Positions 58,071-64,000 of a stretch of DNA of 64,000 nt are shown in pieces. The position numbers were made by a program, and so were the translations under genes. Source of the DNA: Channallabes apus (Eukaryota > Chordata > Actinopteri > Siluriformes > Clariidae); NCBI GenBank assembly GCA_030522415.1, contig CM060126.1, forward strand, positions 6,536,645 through 6,600,644, read 5' to 3'. Position 1 is the stretch's first letter, and every line of letters starts with the position of its first letter. Below the pieces are notes generated by a model, which was not told the DNA's origin, ran no database searches, and saw only the letters and a program-made list of their open reading frames with translations.

Positions 58071-58440
58071 GCGGCGCGGTGGTGTAGTGGTTAGCACTGT
58101 CGCCTTGCACCTCCAGGGTCTGGGTTCGATTCCCCGGCCAGGTTCGATTCCCGTCTCTGTGTGCATGGAGTTTGCATGTTCTCCCCGTGCTTGGTGGGTT
58201 TCCTCCGGGTACTCCGGGTTCCTCCCACAGTCCAAAGACATGCAGGTTAGGCTAATTGGCGTTCCTAAATTGCCTGTAGTGTGTGATTGGGTGTGTGATT
58301 GGGTGTGTGTATGTGTGTGTGCCCTGCGATGGATTGGCACCCTGTCCAGGGTGTACCCCGCCTACTGCCCGAAGTCTCCTGGGATACCCCCGCGACCCTG
58401 AACACAGGGTTAAGCGGTGTAGACAATGAATGAATGGATG
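58071..58440 (+). mobile_element. full-length family A SINE with 13-bp target duplication
   Basis: Perfect flanking repeats AAATACACGTTGA are at 58058-58070 and 58441-58453. It is the best reference copy in the window: GCGGCGCGGTGGTGTAGTGG (5' end with box A), a duplicated box B (GGGTTCGATTCCCCGG and AGGTTCGATTCCCG), a body, and a tail ending AATGAATGAATGGATG. It is 370 bases long. Confidence 0.95.
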
Positions 58441-58639
58441 AAATACACGTTGACATTGCATAAGAACCTGTAACCTGCTCAGATCAAAAGATTGAGTTAA
58501 TTTGTATTGACTGGGGGGGGGAATGTAATCTGAGCGATGTTGTCCATGATTGATGGCATGATTGGTGGCAGAAGGGATGATTTGACTATTTACACATGTG
58601 CTGAGCAGGAAAAACAAAAAATCCTCCGAACGTACAACT

Positions 58640-58810
58640 TGTCAAACCTTGAGCAGTATAGACTATAACCGCATAAGATCACGTCGATTTACAAGATCGC
58701 TCCTGACAGCCAAGGATGAGAATCTGAAACTGAAGTGGGCGTGGGCTCACTATAAAAGTAGACAGTTTCCGATTGGGCGAAGGCATTTTTCCAACTTCGA
58801 CTGCTTCAGC
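58640..58810 (+). pseudogene. Tc1-like transposase fragment
   Basis: The + frame reads SSIDYNRIRSRRFTRSLLTA followed by KDENLKLKWAWAHYKS. This is the second helix-turn-helix region of Tc1 transposases with its typical SRRxxRxPLLTxxxxxxxLxWA layout. Flanking sequence decays quickly. Confidence 0.65.
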
Positions 58811-59234
58811 TTGAGTGAATCTGTCCCCATTATGTATTTCCAAATCTCATACTGAATCCCAGCCACAATGAGCATGATTCAAATAAAGAAATGCAAATGA
58901 ATTAGTACATGACCGGATACTATACAGTATGTTCCATAAGCGACATCAATGTAGAATGGTGTAGGCCGTCGGAGAAATAGGTTTTAGTCCTATTTATTAT
59001 AAGTGCATTCAGACACTAATAATAGAAGGAGTGGCTTTACAGTACGTGCACTGCAAATGTGTCGTCAGTATCTGTTTTGGATTTACAGTATATCATTTTG
59101 TACGTTTGATGTTTTTTGTTTGTTTGTTTGTTTTTTTGTCTTTTATGTCTACAAGATGGTAGAGATGGGCTCAAGCAGAGATAAGGAGAGAAGAACAAGG
59201 GTAACGAGTAGTAAAAGGACACGAAGAGGGCTTG

Positions 59235-59273
59235 GGGGCAAAAAAAAGTAAAAAAAAAAAAAAAAAAAAAAAA
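59235..59273. repeat. poly(A) tract
   Basis: A-rich run of about 35 bases with one G near the start. Confidence 0.9.
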
Positions 59274-59487
59274 GAGTAGACACTTAAGAATAAGGAACAG
59301 AAGAAAACTGTATATTTGTGTGAAGAGGAGAAAAACAACGTCAGTGAGCATGCAGCCAAAACAGCACATTTTAATGGGAGTGAGTGAGGTGTGTAGAATG
59401 GAGGGAGAGTGCTAGGAAAGAGGATGGAACCCTTAATGGAGGCATTTTAGCTTCACTAATTTTAGGGCCTTTTAACACTGTATGTCT

Positions 59488-59488
<1 letters not shown>

Positions 59489-59531
<43 letters not shown>

Positions 59532-59541
59532 TGTGTGTGTA
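59489..59541. repeat. (TC)n(TG)n compound microsatellite
   Basis: About 13 TC units followed by about 13 TG units. Confidence 0.9.
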
Positions 59542-59622
59542 TCTCCAGTTAATTTAATGAAGCATTGCCTGATTGCTTTTAGCATTAATAATCCAGTACA
59601 GATTGATGTAAATAATGAATGC

Positions 59623-59624
<2 letters not shown>

Positions 59625-59660
<36 letters not shown>

Positions 59661-59688
59661 GGGGGGGGGGGGGTCGGGGTGGGGGGTG
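59625..59688. repeat. (CT)n followed by poly(G)
   Basis: About 16 CT units, then two G-rich runs. Confidence 0.9.
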
Positions 59689-59914
59689 AATTCTGCATAC
59701 CATTCCAAAACAATGGAACACTGTAGTAAGGAAGAAAGGAAGGAAGTCACGAGTACACTGCTAAATTTCTTCTTATCCAATAGAATCTATTCAATCTTAT
59801 TTCTTTAATAAAAAAAAAAAAACGAAGAACATTGGGAAGAAAAAATAAATCGTCTATATTTAAGATATCTTCACCTGTAACGATTTTTTATTTATTTATT
59901 TATTTTTTGCAGTG

Positions 59915-60150
59915 CGGAAGGCAAACTGTGTGAGTTTTTAAGGTCTGCAGTCTGTTACATTAATACCGGGGACCTCTTGCAAAATTATAATTCAATTAGA
60001 CGACGGCAACAGATGGCTGAAGCCGCATGGCTTTCAGTGGTACAGTGTGTAATCTACTGTGAAGATCGTCCTCCATTTTGTCACTGATATACGTATCTTA
60101 ACGTACCTTTGGGACTGATAGTAACTATTTTTGCTGCCGCTGCTGCTACT
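59915..60150. promoter_or_regulatory. candidate intronic cis-regulatory block
   Basis: A repeat-free island between low-complexity tracts. It has homeodomain-like TAATTCAATTAG, an E-box CAGATG, and balanced base composition (CGGCAACAGATGGCTGAAGC). Evidence is composition only; conservation is untested. Confidence 0.3.
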
Positions 60151-60473
60151 GCTGAGTGTGTGTGTGTGTGTGTGTGCGTGTGTATGTGTGTGTGTAAGAG
60201 AGAGAGAGAGTGTCAGTTACGGCGGAGCTGATCGATCTGCTCTGCTCTTAGCCTTCAGGAGTCAGCCCCAAGGGTACGTGTGTGTGTTCTCAGCCTATTA
60301 AACAATTAAACACACACAAGGTACTCACCTCTACCCCCTCGCTCTCTTTCTCACCCACACTCTCACACTTCTCTCCCATCAGTACCAATAATATATTGGC
60401 CAAACAATGTGAACATCAGTGAGAACACCCACACACACACCACCCACCCACACACACACCCACACACACACAC

Positions 60474-61099
60474 AGATCAGCCATGATATTAAACCCACCA
60501 GGCTGATATCGTCTAGGTCCCTGGTGCCACCAAAACAGCCCTGACCCACTGTAGCATGTCCTCCACACAATCACTTAAGATGTGCAGTGATATCCAGCAC
60601 CAAGACAAGAACCTTTTAGTCCTAATTTAAAAAGGGGTCTCTGTGGATTGGACCTCTTTGACCAGCACATCCCACCGATGCTCGATCAGGGGAATTTGTC
60701 GGACAAGCCAACACCTTGAACTCGTGGTTCCTCAAACAATTCCTGAACAATGTTTGCAGTGTGGAAAGGTTCGCATTATCCTGCTGAAAGAGGCCACTGC
60801 CATTAGGGAATACCGTTGCCATTAAGGGATGTGCTTGGTCTGCAGTAATGTTTAGGTATTTTGTACATGTCAAAGATCCACCAGGAAGGTTTCCCAGCAG
60901 AACATTGGCCCAGAGCATCACACTGCTTCTGTCAGCTTGCCTTCTTCCCATAACGCATCCTGATGCCATTTTTTCCCCCAGGTAAGTGAGGTATGTGTAT
61001 CCAGCTGTCTCCAGGCCAGGCCCCCTTCCATTGCTCCATATGCTTTGATACATTTGCCCATAGGCAGCATGAACTTTTACCAATTTGTGCTATAGAAGC
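60474..61099 (-). pseudogene. Tc1-like transposon, first segment (split by two SINEs)
   Basis: The element begins with terminal text GATCAGCCATGATATTAAAC. On the minus strand a long transposase frame is open (60622-61083): GCVMGRRQADRSSVMLWANV, LNITADQAHPLMATVFPNGS, GLFQQDNANLS and FKVLACPTNSPDRAS. QQDNA is the second catalytic aspartate block, and CPTNSPDRAS is a mutated form of the PPNSPDLNP block. Frameshifts at the C-terminus and the SINE insertions inactivate it. It continues at 61431-61499 and 61626-61785. Confidence 0.82.
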
Positions 61100-61430
61100 A
61101 AGGTGTGTTGGTTAGCACTGTCGCCTTGCACCTCCAGGGTCAGGGTTCAATTCCAGGCCAGGTTCAATTCCCAGCTCTGTGTGCATGGAGTTTGCATGTT
61201 CTCCCCGTGCTTGGTGGGTTTCCTCTGGGTACTCCGGTTTCCTCCCACAGTCCAAAGACCTGCAGATTAAGCTAATTGGCGTTCCCAAATTGCTCGTAAT
61301 GTGTGAATGAGTGTGTCCCCTCCGACAGATTGGCACCCTGTCCAGAGTGTACCCTGCATCGTACCCTAAGTCTTATGGGATAGGCTCCAGGCCTCTCGCA
61401 ACCCGGTATAAACAATGAGTGATTGAGTAC
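61100..61430 (+). mobile_element. family A SINE inserted in the Tc1 element
   Basis: Flanking repeats GTGCTATAGAAGC (61087-61099) and GTGCTGTAGAAGC (61431-61443) differ at one base, giving a 13-bp target duplication. The SINE is 5'-truncated (AGGTGTGTTGGTTAGCACTG) and ends in ATGAGTGATTGAGTAC. Confidence 0.9.
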
Positions 61431-61499
61431 GTGCTGTAGAAGCTCTTCTGTGGGTTTGGACCAGATAGACTAACTTTTGCTCGCCATGTTCATCAATGG
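61431..61499 (-). pseudogene. Tc1-like transposon, second segment
   Basis: AAGCTCTTCTGTGGGTTTGG and ACCAGATAGACTAAC continue the Tc1 element interrupted at 61099. Confidence 0.75.
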
Positions 61500-61625
61500 C
61501 GGCGACACAGTGGCGTAGTGGTTAGCACTGTTGCCTTGCAACTCAATGTCCTGCCACGGTTATGCAATGGTCCCCACTGACCTCCATGGCCCCCAGTTGG
61601 ACTAGATAGGTGGATGGATGGCATT
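61500..61625 (+). mobile_element. short SINE: family A head fused to the alternative tail
   Basis: GGCGGCGACACAGTGGCGTA and GTGGTTAGCACTGTTGCCTT (head) run directly into TGCCACGGTTATGCAATGGT, TGACCTCCATGGCCCCCAG and GGTGGATGGATGG (alternative tail). Flanking CATCAATGG and CATTAATGG look like a decayed target duplication. Confidence 0.75.
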
Positions 61626-61785
61626 AATGGCCCTTGGGTGCCCATGACTCTGTAGTTGGTTCACCAGTTGTCCTTCTTTGGACCAGTTTTGGTGGGAATC
61701 ACTAGACAACCACTGCATACATGGGGACACTTGGGAAATGACCCGGTCTTCTAGCTAATCACAATTTGGCTCTTGGCAGAGTTGC
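61626..61785 (-). pseudogene. Tc1-like transposon, third segment
   Basis: GGTTCACCAGTTGTCCTTCT, TTGGACCAGTTTTGG and CTAGCTAATCACAATTTGGC complete the N-terminal coding part of the Tc1 family in antisense. The far terminal repeat is not seen. Confidence 0.72.
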
Positions 61786-61817
61786 TTATATCTTGTGGTA
61801 TCTGTCTGGATTTCCTG

Positions 61818-61822
<5 letters not shown>

Positions 61823-61849
<27 letters not shown>
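61823..61849. repeat. (GA)n microsatellite
   Basis: About 13 GA units. Confidence 0.9.
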
Positions 61850-61943
61850 TGCACATTAATAGCTACATTTGTCTGTGGTTACATGCAGTCATGTAAAGAC
61901 AGCTCCAGACACCACTCTTCCACTTAACTACCCTCCACACTTA

Positions 61944-61971
61944 TCACCACCACCACCACCACCACCACCAT
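61944..61971. repeat. (CAC)n microsatellite
   Basis: About nine CAC units. Confidence 0.9.
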
Positions 61972-62376
61972 CAGGCTGTTTCTCTGTCCCTCTATATACA
62001 GTAATGCCACTTCTGCAACCTCAGCAGTTTTACTCCAGTTTGAGTACTTGATCAGATACACATAAAGCACATGAATGTTTCATTGACAAACAGGACTGCT
62101 GAGTACGGGCTGCCACTTACAGCTGAGCCATTACAGAATGTCTGGATGGGTTAAAAGGTGTCGTAAGGCTTCGCTGGACAGGTCATCAAGAAGCAGAAGA
62201 AACATTAGAAGGTGTTTTAAAGGGTGAATCGTCGGGCCAGGATACATCTACTGCGTCAACATGCATGTGGACGATTTTGTACCAGTTGTGTTTCTTTATT
62301 TAATGCCCATACATATAAATATACATGTAATATGTGTGAGCAACTGGTTTGAACTACACTTTGTATGTGTGTGTGT

Positions 62377-62379
<3 letters not shown>

Positions 62380-62415
<36 letters not shown>
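62380..62415. repeat. (GA)n microsatellite
   Basis: About 17 GA units. A shorter GA tract is at 62728-62750. Confidence 0.9.
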
Positions 62416-62417
<2 letters not shown>

Positions 62418-62871
62418 TGTAGTTCTTTGTAAATGCCTGTTACTTGAGTCTGGGTCATTGTCAAGGGCTTGTGTGTTATTGTACCTCTGCGTGTGTCAGA
62501 GCACGTGTGCCTTTGTGGTCTTGTCAGTGTGCGTGTCTCAGCCACAATAGTGGTGATTATGTTGGTTCTTGGGGTCCAAGTGAGCGGGTGTGAGTGCATG
62601 AATGGGAGGTGCAGCAGTCAAACAATAATAGAATCACAGGCCTTTGTGTATGTAAAACAGGGGGCAGGGCAGTGTCAGCTGTTATCAAGTACTTATCCCC
62701 CAAACAGACCATAGTATAAACACACAGAAAGAGAGAGAGAGAGAGAGAGATCATTAACTCAAAAAAATCTTTAAATGACACACATACATACACATGAGAC
62801 CCAACGTGTATAAATTGTCCTATATAAAGATATAAGAACAGCCGCTCCCCCACAACCACTTACTCACTCTC

Positions 62872-63110
62872 ACTCATTCTCTATACCATTATGGACAATG
62901 AAGAGAGTGGCAGAAGGCCTGGAGCGTATCCCACGGGACTCGGGCATAGTTCACACACCCTGGAGTGTGCCAATCCATTACAGGGCACACACAAGCAAAC
63001 ACACACACACACAATATGGGCAATTTTGATTTCTTTGGACTGTGGGAGGAAACCAGAGCACCCTAAGGAAACCCACCATGCACAGGGAGAACATGCAAAC
63101 TCCAAAAAAA
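62872..63110 (-). mobile_element. diverged family A SINE, antisense
   Basis: CATTCTCTATACCATTATGG, GGCCTGGAGCGTATCCCACG, AACCAGAGCACCCTAAGGAA and ACCCACCATGCACAGGGAGA mark the body in antisense. The head is missing. Confidence 0.8.
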
Positions 63111-63204
63111 TTATGCGTGCATGGTCACCATAATAATAAAAAAAAAAAAAAAAAGGTGAAAGTAGTATAGAGCAATGTGCTGTTTAATAGAAAAGACTCT
63201 CAAC

Positions 63205-63298
63205 AGGGTTGCAGGGGGCCTGGAGCCTATCCCAGGACACCTACAGTAGGGCACGAGGCGGGGTACATTCTGGACAGGGTGCCAATCCAGCACAGGGC
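63205..63298 (-). mobile_element. family A SINE, 3' half, split by a hAT element
   Basis: GGCCTGGAGCCTATCCCAGG, GGGCACGAGGCGGGGTACAT and ACAGGGTGCCAATCCAGCAC are the antisense 3' half. It resumes at 63775 after the hAT insertion. Confidence 0.87.
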
Positions 63299-63774
63299 CA
63301 GTGGTGTCAAAAGTATTCACATTCATTACTTGAGTAGAAGTATAGATACTAGGGTTCAAAAATACTTCTTTAGAAGTTGAAGTATCAACCCAAGCTTTTT
63401 ACTTAAGTACTGGTTTCAAAACTACTTAAAGTATAAAAGTAAAAGTACCGTGAGGGGGAAAAAAAGCATTAAGGTCTCGCTTTCTGATCATGCAACGGGG
63501 GGGGGGGGGGGGGGGGGGGGGGATGGGGCGTTGTGCGCGTTCTGATCATGTGACGAGGGGGGGGGGGCATTGTGCGCGTTCTGATCATAAAAATAGAGTA
63601 ACGAGTCTGTTTTTAAAATGTAAGGAGTAGAAAGTACAGATAATTGCTTAAAAATGTAAGGAGTAGAAGTAAAAAGTCGGCTGAAAAATAATTACTCCAG
63701 TAAAGTATAGATACCCAAAATTTCTACTTAAGTAAAGTAACGAAGTATTTGTACTTTATTACTTGACACCTCTG
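63299..63774. mobile_element. hAT-superfamily MITE (476 bp) inserted in a SINE
   Basis: The ends are CAGTGGTGTCAAAAGTA and TACTTGACACCTCTG, near-perfect inverted repeats. The 8-bp duplication CACAGGGC is at 63291-63298 and 63775-63782. Subterminal TACTTAAGTA words occur at both sides. The ends resemble those of the hAT at 47143-48381. The interior has two partly duplicated units with long poly(G) runs (63498-63522 and 63557-63567). Confidence 0.9.
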
Positions 63775-63980
63775 CACAGGGCACATAGATGTACACACAC
63801 TAACATACTCATTCCCACACTACGGGCAATTTGGGAATGTTAACCAAATCTGCATGTCTTTGGACTGTGGGAGGAAACTGGTGTACCCGGAGGAAACCCA
63901 CCAAGCACATAGAGAACATAAAGAAGGTGGGAATCGAACCAGGACCCTGGAGGTGCAAGGCGACAATGCTATTCACTAAG
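63775..63980 (-). mobile_element. family A SINE, 5' half after the hAT insertion
   Basis: CTACGGGCAATTTGGGAATG, TTTGGACTGTGGGAGGAAAC, GGAATCGAACCAGGACCCTG and GAGGTGCAAGGCGACAATGC are the antisense 5' half. The extreme head is decayed. Confidence 0.85.
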
Positions 63981-64000
63981 AAATGACACTATTCATAATT

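Overview
This window is vertebrate genomic DNA, almost certainly from a teleost fish and possibly a catfish-like otophysan. The evidence is: canonical GT/AG introns; coding exons that read as vertebrate FXYD and DSCAML1 proteins; tRNA-derived SINEs of a type common in fish, with 3' tails rich in tgaa/tca repeats; many dead Tc1-like transposons; and very frequent long (TA)n, (CA)n, (GA)n and (GATA)n microsatellites. There is no sign of a prokaryotic operon, plasmid, phage or CRISPR array.

Two host genes are present, both on the + strand. The last four coding exons of an FXYD-family regulator of the Na,K-ATPase lie at 481-1598; its signal-peptide exon or exons must be upstream of the window. 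After about 15 kb of intergenic DNA comes the 5' end of dscaml1, a neuronal Ig/FNIII adhesion receptor. Its signal-peptide exon is at 16697-16739, in a CpG-rich promoter and 5' UTR region. The Ig1 exon is at 33894-34214, and the exon that begins Ig2 is at 39588-39734. Intron 1 is 17.2 kb, intron 2 is 5.4 kb, and intron 3 runs at least 24.3 kb to the window edge. The order and orientation FXYD > DSCAML1 match the human 11q23 neighbourhood as I remember it, where FXYD2 and FXYD6 lie just upstream of DSCAML1. The two genes are not known to act together; this looks like conserved synteny.

Everything else is intergenic or intronic DNA shaped by mobile elements. About twenty full or partial copies of one tRNA-derived SINE family are scattered on both strands; four have visible target-site duplications. 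Two less common SINE-like families are also present. DNA transposons include degenerate Tc1-like elements from several families, two hAT elements with 8-bp target duplications, and a 1,458-bp PIF/Harbinger element with a CAG duplication that still carries a Myb/SANT-like gene remnant. Nested insertions are common: Harbinger in a SINE, hAT in a SINE, two SINEs in one Tc1 element, and hAT in a Tc1 relic.

I did not find a clear, previously undescribed functional system. The observations I would check first are: a degenerate 39-bp repeat in intron 3 whose minus strand reads as a 13-residue peptide repeat (40835-41240); a cluster of heat-shock-element-like 5-bp arrays in the intergenic region (12222-12349); tandem perfect hairpins with long (TA)n loops (52845-53242); the Myb-like Harbinger remnant cut by a tRNA-like insertion (26631-26887); the open in-frame 5' extension and tiny overlapping uORF at the dscaml1 start; and several non-repetitive intronic and intergenic blocks that could be conserved enhancers.
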